From the NCBI GenBank assembly GCA_964581565.1, contig CAZOOZ010000002.1, positions 243,200-307,199 of the forward strand: a DNA stretch of 64,000 nt, given 5' to 3'. The position numbers and the translations under genes are program-made. Below the pieces are notes generated by a model. That model had not been told where the DNA came from and searched no databases. It saw nothing but the letters and a program-made list of their open reading frames with translations. Source of the DNA: UBA1433 sp964581565 (GTDB taxonomy: Bacteria > Bacillota > Clostridia > Eubacteriales > UBA1433). Shown here in pieces: positions 24,477 through 33,403 of this stretch (within the stretch, counting starts at the first letter, position 1; every line of letters begins with the position of its first letter).

Positions 24477-25841
24477 ATGCAATCCATACAAACTTACAAT
24501 AAGAAAATATTTTATTCTCTTATGCTTTCGCTTGCAATACCCATTGCGCTACAGCATTTGATTGCAATTTCATTAAACACAATCGATACTATCATGATTG
24601 GCTCGCTCGGGGAAGAAGCCATTGCTGCAGTAGGTATTTGCAACAGGATTTATTTTTTCTTCACTCTAGTGACATTTGGTATATACAGCGGCATGAGTAT
24701 CTTTACCGCGCAGTATTGGGGAAGCAACGATACTGTGAATGTGAAGAAAATGCTTGGAATGCAGTGGTTTTTAGGGGTGTGTGTAGCAGTTTTTTTTATT
24801 TTGGTTATAAGTTTATATCCAAATGTAATCATATCATGGTTCATAAAAGATAATAATGTAATACAGCTCGGGCAAAGCTATTTGCGTATTGCCGTATTCA
24901 GTTATTTCTTTATGGCTTCTTCTTTCTCTATTTCCTTTACGTTAAGATCACTAGGTATCGTGTGCATTCCGCTGGCAATCAATATATTATCTGTTTTGTT
25001 AAACACAATTTTAAATTGGATCTTCATTTTTGGACATCTGGGATCTGACGCAATGGGGGTGCGCGGTGCGGCTTTCGCCACACTTTTTGCAAGAATAGCG
25101 GAGTTTTTGTTTTATGGCTGGTATTTATTTGCTTACAAAAAAAATCCGCTGCAATTGAAATTGTCCGATCTTTTTTTATGGAATTATTCAATGCTGAAAG
25201 AAAAATTTAAAATTGCCTTGCCTGTACTTGTCAATGAAATAATTTGGTCGCTTGGGATGACAGTGACTTATATTGCTTATGGACGTCTCGGCGCAAATGC
25301 CGTTGCGGCAGTGCAAATCGCATATAGCATCAACGGTATTTTTGAAGCGTTGTTTTTTGGGATAGGAAATGCATGCGCTATTATGCTCGGAAACGAAATC
25401 GGAAAAGAACGCTATGAACTTACGGAAAAATATTCAAAAAAATTTATTTTTATCATTATCATAATGGGGTTTGTTCTTGGAACTATTTTGATTCTGACAA
25501 GAAAACCGATCATCAGTTTGTTTGATCTGCACGTTCAAACAAGGATGATGTTGACAAATATTCTTCTTATTATGGCTTGTGCGATGCCGCTTTCGATGTG
25601 CGACTATTTATTTGTTGTGGGAATCCTCAGAAGCGGTGGAGACACAAAATTCTGTATGATTCTTGAAATATTCTCTATTTGGGCATACGTTGTCCCGGTT
25701 TCTTTTGCTGCCGCGTTATGGCTCAAATTACCAGTCTATTGGATCATCGCCCTCATTAATATTGAACATATACTAAAATTGTTTTTGCTTGTGCCAAGAT
25801 ATCGCTCCAAAAAGTGGATCAGGAATTTAGTCAAACAGTAG
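24477..25841 (+). CDS. MATE family multidrug/cation exporter
   Basis: A 454-residue protein with about 12 membrane segments in two homologous halves. The start LMLSLAIPIALQHLIAISLNTIDTIMIG and NGIFEALFFGIGNACAIMLGNEIG mark the MATE fold of the NorM/DinF group. It uses an ion gradient to export cationic drugs or metabolites; the substrate cannot be predicted. The start at 24477 follows CGGAGAG; the longer frame from 24420 runs through the upstream hairpin. A typical accessory gene without obvious functional neighbours. Confidence 0.9.
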   Translation: MQSIQTYNKKIFYSLMLSLAIPIALQHLIAISLNTIDTIMIGSLGEEAIAAVGICNRIYFFFTLVTFGIYSGMSIFTAQYWGSNDTVNVKKMLGMQWFLGVCVAVFFILVISLYPNVIISWFIKDNNVIQLGQSYLRIAVFSYFFMASSFSISFTLRSLGIVCIPLAINILSVLLNTILNWIFIFGHLGSDAMGVRGAAFATLFARIAEFLFYGWYLFAYKKNPLQLKLSDLFLWNYSMLKEKFKIALPVLVNEIIWSLGMTVTYIAYGRLGANAVAAVQIAYSINGIFEALFFGIGNACAIMLGNEIGKERYELTEKYSKKFIFIIIIMGFVLGTILILTRKPIISLFDLHVQTRMMLTNILLIMACAMPLSMCDYLFVVGILRSGGDTKFCMILEIFSIWAYVVPVSFAAALWLKLPVYWIIALINIEHILKLFLLVPRYRSKKWIRNLVKQ

Positions 25842-25851
25842 ATAGGGCGAA

Positions 25852-26528
25852 TTATATATTGGGTATTTGCCAATTAATAGGCTTTCTTTCATTTGCGAGC
25901 AAAAACGCATTTGTTTTTGAAAAAGGTTTGCTGCCAAAGAAACCGCGGTTGGCAGAAAGAGGGCTTGGATGCGGAGATTTTATAATCAGATGTGCGGGGT
26001 TTGTAATAAAAGGTGATTTGGATTGTGCGTAAGCACCCCATAAGATAAATACGACCGGATGATCGGATTGATTGAGCAAAGCAATAATGTTATCTGTAAA
26101 CTGCTCCCAGCCTTTTCCTCTGTGGGAAGTGGCCGCATGCGCCCGTACCGTCAAAACAGCGTTCAGCATGAGCACGCCTTGTTTTGCCCAGGGAACCAAA
26201 TAACCGTTGTTTGGAATATAGCAGCCGATATCATCTTGCAATTCCTTATAAATATTTTTTAGGGAAGGGGGATGTCGGTGCCGGGCTTTACAGAAAAACA
26301 CAATCCGTGGGCCTGACCCGGTTCGTGATAGGGATCCTGCCCGATAATCACCGCTTTTGTATCTGCGAAAGAAGTGTAGTGCAGTGAATTAAAAATATCA
26401 TACATATCGGGATATATGCATTGTGTTTTATATTCGGCAACTAAAAATTTTCTTAAGCTGATATAATAATCCTTATTAAATTCATCTTTAAGATAATTTT
26501 GCCAATCATTTTTGAATTGTACAGACAT
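25852..26528 (-). pseudogene. ung: Uracil-DNA glycosylase with a one-base frameshift
   Basis: Family 1 UDG removes uracil from DNA. The N-terminal part (89 codons from ATG 26528) holds the catalytic motif GQDPYHEP at 63-70 with Asp65, then reads into a stop after DIPLP. The rest (SLKNIYKELQDD onward, with the late motif HPSPLSA) is in another frame. The break lies at a run of five G on + (26267-26271). One extra base would restore DIPPSLKNIYKEL and a 225-residue enzyme, the normal length. All other motifs look intact, so this is a recent lesion, a phase-variable tract or a sequencing error. Confidence 0.88.
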
Positions 26529-26554
26529 GATAGTCCTCGCGAAAAATATATTTA

Positions 26555-26583
26555 ATTATACAATAGCATATAAAATCTGTAAT
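26555..26583 (-). promoter_or_regulatory. Promoter of ung
   Basis: On the - strand, ATTACA (26578-26583), a 17-base spacer and perfect TATAAT (26555-26560). The -35 hexamer occupies the same six bases as the nfo -35 on the other strand. Confidence 0.55.
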
Positions 26584-26606
26584 GGAAACACATTTTATGA
26601 TATTAT
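26578..26606 (+). promoter_or_regulatory. Promoter of nfo
   Basis: TGTAAT (26578-26583), a 17-base spacer and TATTAT (26601-26606) with TGA just before it (extended -10). It is divergent from, and overlaps, the ung promoter. Confidence 0.5.
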
Positions 26607-26628
26607 TAGACAAAGGAGAAAGATTGTT

Positions 26629-27468
26629 ATGATAAAGTTAGGTGCACATATATCCATATCCGAGGGTTTTTATAAAGCCGCAAAAGTATCCCGCGAAATG
26701 GGAGCAAACACATTTCAGTTTTTCACAAGGAATCCACGGGGCGGTGCCGCAAAAGAAATAGACGAGAAAGATATGTCGACGGCCAAGGCTCTATTAGAAG
26801 AAAATAACTTTGCAACTTTGGTAGCACATGCGCCATATACGCTTAATCTATGCTCTGTCGAGGCAAGAGTGCGGGAATTTGCAAATATGATTTTTAAGGC
26901 TGATATGCAAAGGCTCAAAAAAATGCCTCCGAGTTACTATGTGTTTCATCCAGGCAGCAAAAAAGAGCTTTCATTGTCGGAAGCAGAAGAGCTCATAGCA
27001 AATACCATTAACGAAGCCATCGATGAGGGTGTTGAAAATATCATTTTACTTGAGGGTATGTCTGGCAAGGGCAGTGAAGTAGGCTCAACGTTTGAAGAAT
27101 TAAAAGAAGTTATTGATAAAATACATCATAAGGAGTATATTGGTGTTTGTGTCGACACATGCCATATGTATAGCGCAGGATACGATATAGTAAATGATCT
27201 TGAAGGCGTTTTTGAGAAATTTGATAAAATAATCGGTATTGATTACCTTAAAGCCGCACATATCAATGATAGCATGAATCCATTCAATTCTAAAAAAGAC
27301 AGGCATGCAAAATTAGGAGAGGGTACGATAGGCATAGATAATATCGTAAAATTTATTAATTATAAACCTATTCGGCATCTGCCGATGATTTTGGAAACAC
27401 CAAATGATATCAGTGGTTACACACAGGAAATTAAGCTTCTTAAAAGTCGTTATAAAGATGAGCTTTAA
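26629..27468 (+). CDS. nfo: Endonuclease IV, AP endonuclease
   Basis: A 280-residue zinc enzyme that cuts DNA at abasic sites, the step after Ung in base excision repair. The TIM barrel opens with IKLGAHISISEGFYKAA. Metal ligands sit in FHPGS, LLEGMSGKGSEVG, VCVDTCHMYSAGYD, HINDS and ILETPND, all conserved. AAAGGAG lies upstream of ATG 26629; the frame extending back to 26512 overlaps the ung promoter and was rejected. It is divergent from ung with about 100 bases between them, a sensible repair pair. Confidence 0.94.
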   Translation: MIKLGAHISISEGFYKAAKVSREMGANTFQFFTRNPRGGAAKEIDEKDMSTAKALLEENNFATLVAHAPYTLNLCSVEARVREFANMIFKADMQRLKKMPPSYYVFHPGSKKELSLSEAEELIANTINEAIDEGVENIILLEGMSGKGSEVGSTFEELKEVIDKIHHKEYIGVCVDTCHMYSAGYDIVNDLEGVFEKFDKIIGIDYLKAAHINDSMNPFNSKKDRHAKLGEGTIGIDNIVKFINYKPIRHLPMILETPNDISGYTQEIKLLKSRYKDEL

Positions 27469-27489
27469 AGATAAGGAGATAAAACAAAA

Positions 27490-28044
27490 ATGAATATTTT
27501 AGCATTAAACGGCAGTCACAGAAAAAAGGGATGTACAAAACGCGCGATTGATATATTTTTAGAAGGCTTTGAACAAGATGTGGCGGTTGATAGAATAGAT
27601 TTAATCGATTTGGATATAGGCTATTGCAGAGGCTGTTGGTTTTGCCGTCAAACGGAAGGATCGTGTATGATCAAAGATGATATGCAAATACTGGTTGAGG
27701 CATACATAAAAGCAGATATCATTGTACTCGGCGCGCCTGTTTATTATAATTGTGTTTCCTCGGTATTGAAAACAGTTATCGATCGCTCTGTCGCACTTCA
27801 TTTCAGCAATAGGATCAAGCAAAGAAACGGCGTTCGTAAAAAAATGGTGATTTTATCCCCGGGCGCCGGAGAGTATAAAAACCAATATGATGCATTTTTG
27901 AATGTACTGGAGTTTTACATACAAGACTTGAATGCAGACCTGGTAAGTTTTGTACAAATGCCAAAATTAGGATTGAGCATTGATGCAGATATTGAAAAGT
28001 ATAGAAAAGATATTATGCATGCGGTAAGAAAATGCTTAAGATAA
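27490..28044 (+). CDS. Iron-sulfur flavoprotein-like oxidoreductase (second copy)
   Basis: A 184-residue flavodoxin-fold protein starting MNILALNGSHRKKGCTKRA (FMN loop). The cluster YCRGCWFCRQTEGSC gives CX2CX2CX6C, matching the compact 4Fe-4S ligand set of Isf proteins. LGAPVYYNCVSSVLK is the second FMN contact. Its paralogue is at 9878 on the other strand. AAGGAG precedes ATG 27490, 21 bases after nfo, so the two are probably cotranscribed. The electron partner is unknown. Confidence 0.82.
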   Translation: MNILALNGSHRKKGCTKRAIDIFLEGFEQDVAVDRIDLIDLDIGYCRGCWFCRQTEGSCMIKDDMQILVEAYIKADIIVLGAPVYYNCVSSVLKTVIDRSVALHFSNRIKQRNGVRKKMVILSPGAGEYKNQYDAFLNVLEFYIQDLNADLVSFVQMPKLGLSIDADIEKYRKDIMHAVRKCLR

Positions 28045-28225
28045 AAAACTAAATCAGAAAAATCGACATATTTCCCGGGCAATTTGTAGCATTGCGTTTT
28101 TTGATCATGCTGCTGGTTGTCCGATTATTGTGATAAGAATAAAGAAAGCATACGGTATTGGGTATAATCCTTTCTTTAATGAAGGAAGATAAAATAAAAG
28201 TAAATTAAAAAATAGAGGTTACTTT

Positions 28226-29278
28226 GTGGCAAGACAAAAGAAAAAAAAGAAAAAGTCTTTTTTGAAATTTTTATTAAAGATGATCATAATGATTATAATC
28301 TTGGCAGGATTACTGGCGGCCGCCTTTATTTATTTTGATCCGCTGGGACTCAAAGATATTACGCAGGAGACTTTTAGCACAAGCAACGAGAATTTAAGCG
28401 TTTCAAACGAAGTCAGTTTTAGCGAAGATGTCATCAATATTGCGCTTATCGGCGTAGATAAAAGGCCGGATGAACCTGTATCGCGTTCGGATACCATTGT
28501 AATTTTATCTTATGATATGCAAACGGGCAGGACAATGCTGACATCGATTATGCGTGATCTTCTGGTCTATATCCCCGAAAGAAACACATATGATAAAATC
28601 AATGCTTCTTATGCATACGGCGGAGAAGAGCTGCTATTAAAAACGTTAAATACAAATTTTGATTTAAATATCAAGTATTATGTTACTGTTGATTTCAGTA
28701 CGATGGAGCAGTTGGTGGATGCCATCGGCGGCATTACGGTCGAGGTAAAAGATATCGAAGTGCCCTATATTAATAAAGTTATAAAAGAACAATACAAACT
28801 GCTCGGCGGGGAATTAAATTATTTGAAAAAAGGGGGAGAGCAGCTCCTCGATGGCAGGCAGGCGCTTGCATACAGCAGAATCAGAAAAGTGGGAAATTCA
28901 GATTGGGAGAGGACGTCAAGACAGCGGATCGTGCTCGGGAAAATTATTGATAAAATTAAAAATAATCTGAATATTAAAATGCTCCTCACTCTTACAAAAC
29001 AAGTAGCTCCGCTCACAAAAACAAACATCGATACGAATTTGATGTTTAAAATGGGATGGTCTTATCTGCGGCATAAAGATACATTTGTTTTAGAAGATTT
29101 CAGAGTTCCGTTTGATAATTACGGAATAGACAGATATTACAATGGAGTTTATTATCTGAAACCAAATACACTAAAAGATAATATCATCATGCTCCATGAA
29201 TTGATTTACAGCGTTGATTCGTACGATCCGAGCGAGAGAGCGGTAGAAATCAGTAATATGATTCAATATAATCATTAA
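28226..29278 (+). CDS. LytR-CpsA-Psr (LCP) family cell-wall ligase
   Basis: A 350-residue protein that moves glycopolymers such as teichoic acid or capsule from lipid carriers to peptidoglycan. A very basic start (RQKKKKKK) is followed by one membrane anchor (about residues 15-37) and an extracellular LCP domain from about 70: INIALIGVDKRPDE, SRSDTIVILS, RDLLVYIP and LDGRQALAYSRIRK, with the conserved Arg and Asp residues that bind the pyrophosphate lipid. The start is GTG, with AGAGGTT upstream. It ends at a strong terminator. Confidence 0.9.
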   Translation: MARQKKKKKKSFLKFLLKMIIMIIILAGLLAAAFIYFDPLGLKDITQETFSTSNENLSVSNEVSFSEDVINIALIGVDKRPDEPVSRSDTIVILSYDMQTGRTMLTSIMRDLLVYIPERNTYDKINASYAYGGEELLLKTLNTNFDLNIKYYVTVDFSTMEQLVDAIGGITVEVKDIEVPYINKVIKEQYKLLGGELNYLKKGGEQLLDGRQALAYSRIRKVGNSDWERTSRQRIVLGKIIDKIKNNLNIKMLLTLTKQVAPLTKTNIDTNLMFKMGWSYLRHKDTFVLEDFRVPFDNYGIDRYYNGVYYLKPNTLKDNIIMLHELIYSVDSYDPSERAVEISNMIQYNH

Positions 29279-29290
29279 AAAATAAAGCAT

Positions 29291-29324
29291 AAAAAGACAA
29301 TTCATAGAAATTGTCTTTTTTTAT
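29291..29324. terminator. Bidirectional terminator of the LCP and U32 genes
   Basis: A perfect 12-bp stem AAAAAGACAATT (29291-29302) / AATTGTCTTTTT (29309-29320) with a 6-base loop, followed by TTATTT on + and a T-run on -. It lies between convergent genes. Confidence 0.88.
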
Positions 29325-29376
29325 TTGCCATTATTGATATAAAGATTAGCAGCATCATACATAAATTATTCAATGT

Positions 29377-31449
29377 CTATAATAATTTTCTGTAATAGAT
29401 TCCCCTTGTGTATGCCTGGTCTGATGGCAGGTTTTGTTTGTATTTGGTCAGGATTTCGAAGCACATCTCTTCGTTTTCAGTTGTAAAAAGCAGTTCCATA
29501 TACTTTATTGTGTTGAAATCATGCAATTTATCTGCCAGATAGATTGGAATACAATTCAATATTTCAGAAGTGCCATGACTGCACATCACAGTGAATTTTT
29601 TTCCTTTTCGGTCGGTGATTATTGACGGATAAGCCTTTTTACATGAAGCACATCCTATTTCATACTTTATGGGGCAGACACGCGTGATCATTAATGGGAA
29701 ATGACCGTATATAATTGCGGCAGTATCAACAGGGGCCTTTAACTCGTTTATTTGCCTTATCGTTAGTTCTGCAGAAAGCGTAATATAGATCGGTTTAAAC
29801 CGCGAGAGCATTTGCGCAGAAAGGCTGTTTGCAATATTAAGTCCAAAACCGCCCATAACATCATAGCCGAGTTCCTTTGCCAGTCGAAGCCGCCCAACGG
29901 AATGAGCCTTTGCATAATGAATACCGTATTGTTTTAATTTCTGTAGTTGATCTTTGAGAAGCTGTTCATCTTCAAAATAGACCCTTGGCAATTCTGCAAC
30001 AAATTTTTCATGATACTTGGCAAGCAAGTATTTATCGAGCTTGCATAGAGCAAATAAATCAATCGACGCGTAATCCAAATACGCTAAAACTCTTTCGCTT
30101 ATTTGCGATATCTCTTTAAAAGAAGCAATAAATGTCTGTCTTAGAGAGGTGGCTTCCGTTGTGCAAGCTCTGAATTTATTGGGCATATGATAAATATATG
30201 GTTTACGATATTGCCGTTTCTCGATAAGTCCATTCACTGCTGTTCTTCTGAGCTTGTTTAAAGCAGAGAGCGGAAGATGGCAGCTGTCTTGCAGATAACC
30301 GTCAATATTTCTAAGAAAAAATGGAGTATCCTTTAGCTTGGACAAGCTTTTAACAATATCTTCGGGACTTAAGAATTTTGTGATAGAAGGCTCAGCAGGC
30401 GGCGCTTTAGATATAAATATATGACCAAAATCGTCTTTTATTTCAAGTGTTGCTTTTTTTTCTGATATATGATAAATCATTTGTATTTCAATCTTACGCA
30501 AAGAAGATAAATCATCTGTATTGTTGATTGAAACCTGTTTGCTTTTTAAAATATCCTGTTGATCCCGTATGCCAAACATATCTTTATCAATTTGTGAAAG
30601 AAAATAACCTTGCGTAAAACCGCTTCGAGAAAAGCTGTCCTTTAAAATTTGCATATCATATCTTTCATGATGAAAGGCTTTTTTAAATTGCATCACAGTT
30701 GTGCGTACATATTCTGCGCTTTTCATGCGCCCTTCAATTTTTATACTGTGCACACCGAGGTTTTTCAATTCATCGACATACTCTATAAGTGACAAATCTT
30801 TTAAAGATAAGTTATGACGATTTGCATCCTTTACGCCAAAAGGCAGCCGGCACACTTGCGCGCAGAGGCCGCGGTTTCCGCTGCGCTCCCCAAGAAATGC
30901 GCTGAAATAGCATTGGCCGGAGACGCTGTAGCATAAAGCCCCGTGCACAAAAATTTCTGTCTCGACTTTTGAATGATTGATGATGTTGATAATTTCTTGC
31001 TTGCTCAGCTCACGTGCAAGCACTACTCTTGATATGGCCATTTCATGGAGCGCATTCGCATCGGCAAGATTATGGACGCTCATTTGAGTGGATGCATGAA
31101 TGGCAATTTCGGGGCATATTTGCCTGATTAGGCTGACGACACCCAAATCCTGCACAATAATCGCATCAAATCCTGCTTTACAGGCATGGATGATTTCATC
31201 GATCACCATTTGAATTTCTCTATCAAACATCAGCGTATTTAATGTAAGGTAAGCCTTCACATCATAGAAATGGCAAAAATCGACGGCTTGCCTGATTTCT
31301 TCATCCGTAAAATTAGCGGCATTGCGTCTTGCGTTTAATGCTTTTGCGCCAAAATATACCGCGTCCGCACCGGAAAGCACGGCGGCTTTAAGTGCATTAA
31401 AACTACCTGCAGGGGCCAGAATTTCTAAAACTTTATCATTATAAGCCAA
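29377..31449 (-). CDS. U32 family peptidase, RlhA/YhbU type
   Basis: The 690-residue product has an N-terminal U32 domain: EILAPAGSFNALKAAVLSGADAVYFG written in parts as EILAPAGSF and GADAVYFG, TQMSVHN, and the U32 signature EIFVHGALCYSVSGQCY (about residue 165). A C-terminal collagenase-like region follows. CRLPF and later cysteines (GCASCKK) fit a 4Fe-4S site. The E. coli relative RlhA hydroxylates C2501 of 23S rRNA; others are proposed proteases. TTG 31449 is taken as the start since AAAGGAG is 7 bases upstream; the longer frame starts at a TTG with no ribosome site. Confidence 0.88.
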   Translation of the reverse strand: MAYNDKVLEILAPAGSFNALKAAVLSGADAVYFGAKALNARRNAANFTDEEIRQAVDFCHFYDVKAYLTLNTLMFDREIQMVIDEIIHACKAGFDAIIVQDLGVVSLIRQICPEIAIHASTQMSVHNLADANALHEMAISRVVLARELSKQEIINIINHSKVETEIFVHGALCYSVSGQCYFSAFLGERSGNRGLCAQVCRLPFGVKDANRHNLSLKDLSLIEYVDELKNLGVHSIKIEGRMKSAEYVRTTVMQFKKAFHHERYDMQILKDSFSRSGFTQGYFLSQIDKDMFGIRDQQDILKSKQVSINNTDDLSSLRKIEIQMIYHISEKKATLEIKDDFGHIFISKAPPAEPSITKFLSPEDIVKSLSKLKDTPFFLRNIDGYLQDSCHLPLSALNKLRRTAVNGLIEKRQYRKPYIYHMPNKFRACTTEATSLRQTFIASFKEISQISERVLAYLDYASIDLFALCKLDKYLLAKYHEKFVAELPRVYFEDEQLLKDQLQKLKQYGIHYAKAHSVGRLRLAKELGYDVMGGFGLNIANSLSAQMLSRFKPIYITLSAELTIRQINELKAPVDTAAIIYGHFPLMITRVCPIKYEIGCASCKKAYPSIITDRKGKKFTVMCSHGTSEILNCIPIYLADKLHDFNTIKYMELLFTTENEEMCFEILTKYKQNLPSDQAYTRGIYYRKLL

Positions 31450-31517
31450 TCGTTTACTCCTTTGGGGATGCAAATGGATAATATCAACATATGCTTAAAA
31501 TATGGTTTTACTAAAAA

Positions 31518-31545
31518 TTGCATCTGAAACTTTAAATATTATACG
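31518..31545 (+). promoter_or_regulatory. Possible promoter of the clostripain-like gene
   Basis: TTGCAT (31518-31523), a 16-base spacer and TATACG (31540-31545). Moderate match only. The predicted leader of about 25 bases has no clear ribosome binding site. Confidence 0.35.
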
Positions 31546-31577
31546 ATATATTTATTTATTTTGTAAAAAATATTCAT

Positions 31578-33302
31578 ATGAAGAAGAAATTAACGATTGG
31601 AATTTTTATCATTTTCATACTGGCTTTTGCAGGATGTATGCAGCCAAACAAAACATCAGTCAATGATGAGGAAATCAAAAAAGCCTGGACTGTGCTTGTG
31701 TACATGAACGGCTCAAATCTAGAGATGACGTCTGCGGCTGCGACAAATGATCTGCGGGAAATGCTCTATGGCGGAAGTGCTGATAATGTCAATGTCGTTG
31801 TGGAGACAGGCGGGAGCAAGTATTGGCATAATTATTATGTGGATGAAGATAAAAGCCAGCGATGGTATGTCAAAAAGTTTGGTATGGATGAAGTATACAG
31901 TCAGGATTTGCAAAATATGGCCAGAGCGGATACGCTGTCTGAATTTTTAATCTGGGGCATTGAAAATTATCCGGCTGAAAAATACGCCGTTATTTTATGG
32001 AATCACGGAGGCGGGGCAATTGCAGGATTCGGACTTGATGAAAACACTCCGGGAGACACTCTGATTTTAAAAGAATTAAAAGATGCTTTTGAGATGACAG
32101 CAAATCAAACAAATCAAACAATTGATCTTGTGGCATTCGACGCATGCCTAATGTCGAATATAGAAACAGCCTATATTCTTTCACCTTATTGCAAGTATAT
32201 GGCGGCAAGCGAAGGATTGCTCTCCGAAATGGGGTATGCCTATGATGTATTCATAAAAAATATGAAGCAAAATCCCAATAAAGACGGTGACTATTTCGGA
32301 AAAATACTCATTGATTCATATATTAGTCAGGCCAATAAAGCAAATGCGGTCGAGAGCGCTCTCTGCGTGCTTGACTTATCATATGTGACAGATGTCGTTA
32401 ATGAATTCGACAAATCAATCGGCTCGGTAGATGTAAGTACCCATTTTGATGATTTTATCAATGCGGCCTATGAAAGCGGCGCGGCAGGCAGACTGGTGAG
32501 TTCGGCCGAACAAGCGAATATGGTAGATATCAAAGAATTCATAAAGAATACAACCAATTCTGATTTAAGTGCTCAATTAAACAAGCTTATAGTCTATAAA
32601 GCAGAGACCGCAAATAATAAAGAAGAACTTAGTGGTGTCTCCTTATATTTTCCGTACAGTAATATCCAAAACGCTGCGTTGGAATTCAAAATCTATGATT
32701 TAATAGGATTTTCAGAGGAGTATTCAAAATTATTAAAAGAGTATATCGATCTGCTCTATAAAAATGTTTCTGTAACTTCGCGGGATACAGAAATAAACAA
32801 AAGCAATATAACAAACATAAAATCATTACTTGCCGGCAGCTGCCTGATAGGCAGTGAAATAGGCGGACAGATGTGTATTCACTATGTTTGCGAAAATGCG
32901 GCATATGACCAAAATACAGCAGAAAACAATATGCAGATGTATTTAGTCGATTCGGTGCCTATTACCGTCTATAAAAAAACGGACAGTGATGCCCTGCTGT
33001 ATACAACGGCTATTATTGACGGGCAATACTGCGAGCTAACGCTTGAGAAAAGCAATGGCATTCTTAAAATAAAAGAAGCCATTGCGATCGAAAAAAATAA
33101 AAATAAATCAATTGTGCCGCTTAAGACGTTTACACCCGAAAACAATGACAGCATCCGTTTTGTGACACTCGTTTACGAAAACGGCAAAATCGTCGAAAAA
33201 GAATCCGATGAGATAAAGGATAAAGCAGATATAAAAATTACAAAAAAGCAGATCGGTCAAAATGAAATAAAAATCTTCTTAAAAGGCCTGGAGCTAAAAT
33301 AA
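31578..33302 (+). CDS. Clostripain-like (peptidase C11) lipoprotein
   Basis: A 574-residue secreted lipoprotein. A hydrophobic signal ends in a lipobox-like FAGC with Cys20 as the lipidated residue. The C11 domain follows (WTVLVYMNGSNLE opening). The catalytic His143 lies in ILWNHGGG and Cys190 in AFDACLMSN, as in clostripain and gingipain-like proteases, which cut after Arg or Lys. The last about 200 residues form an unassigned beta-rich region. No SD is seen before the ATG (TAAAAAATATTCAT), which is unusual here. It is probably surface-bound and involved in peptide use or processing. Confidence 0.87.
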   Translation: MKKKLTIGIFIIFILAFAGCMQPNKTSVNDEEIKKAWTVLVYMNGSNLEMTSAAATNDLREMLYGGSADNVNVVVETGGSKYWHNYYVDEDKSQRWYVKKFGMDEVYSQDLQNMARADTLSEFLIWGIENYPAEKYAVILWNHGGGAIAGFGLDENTPGDTLILKELKDAFEMTANQTNQTIDLVAFDACLMSNIETAYILSPYCKYMAASEGLLSEMGYAYDVFIKNMKQNPNKDGDYFGKILIDSYISQANKANAVESALCVLDLSYVTDVVNEFDKSIGSVDVSTHFDDFINAAYESGAAGRLVSSAEQANMVDIKEFIKNTTNSDLSAQLNKLIVYKAETANNKEELSGVSLYFPYSNIQNAALEFKIYDLIGFSEEYSKLLKEYIDLLYKNVSVTSRDTEINKSNITNIKSLLAGSCLIGSEIGGQMCIHYVCENAAYDQNTAENNMQMYLVDSVPITVYKKTDSDALLYTTAIIDGQYCELTLEKSNGILKIKEAIAIEKNKNKSIVPLKTFTPENNDSIRFVTLVYENGKIVEKESDEIKDKADIKITKKQIGQNEIKIFLKGLELK

Positions 33303-33403
33303 CCCTGAAGTGGTATGTGAAATATTTGTGAAAATTTACAAGAAAAAGATGTTTTGTGTTATTATCATTTATATGAATTTATTAGCAAATAAATGAGGCT
33401 GTT

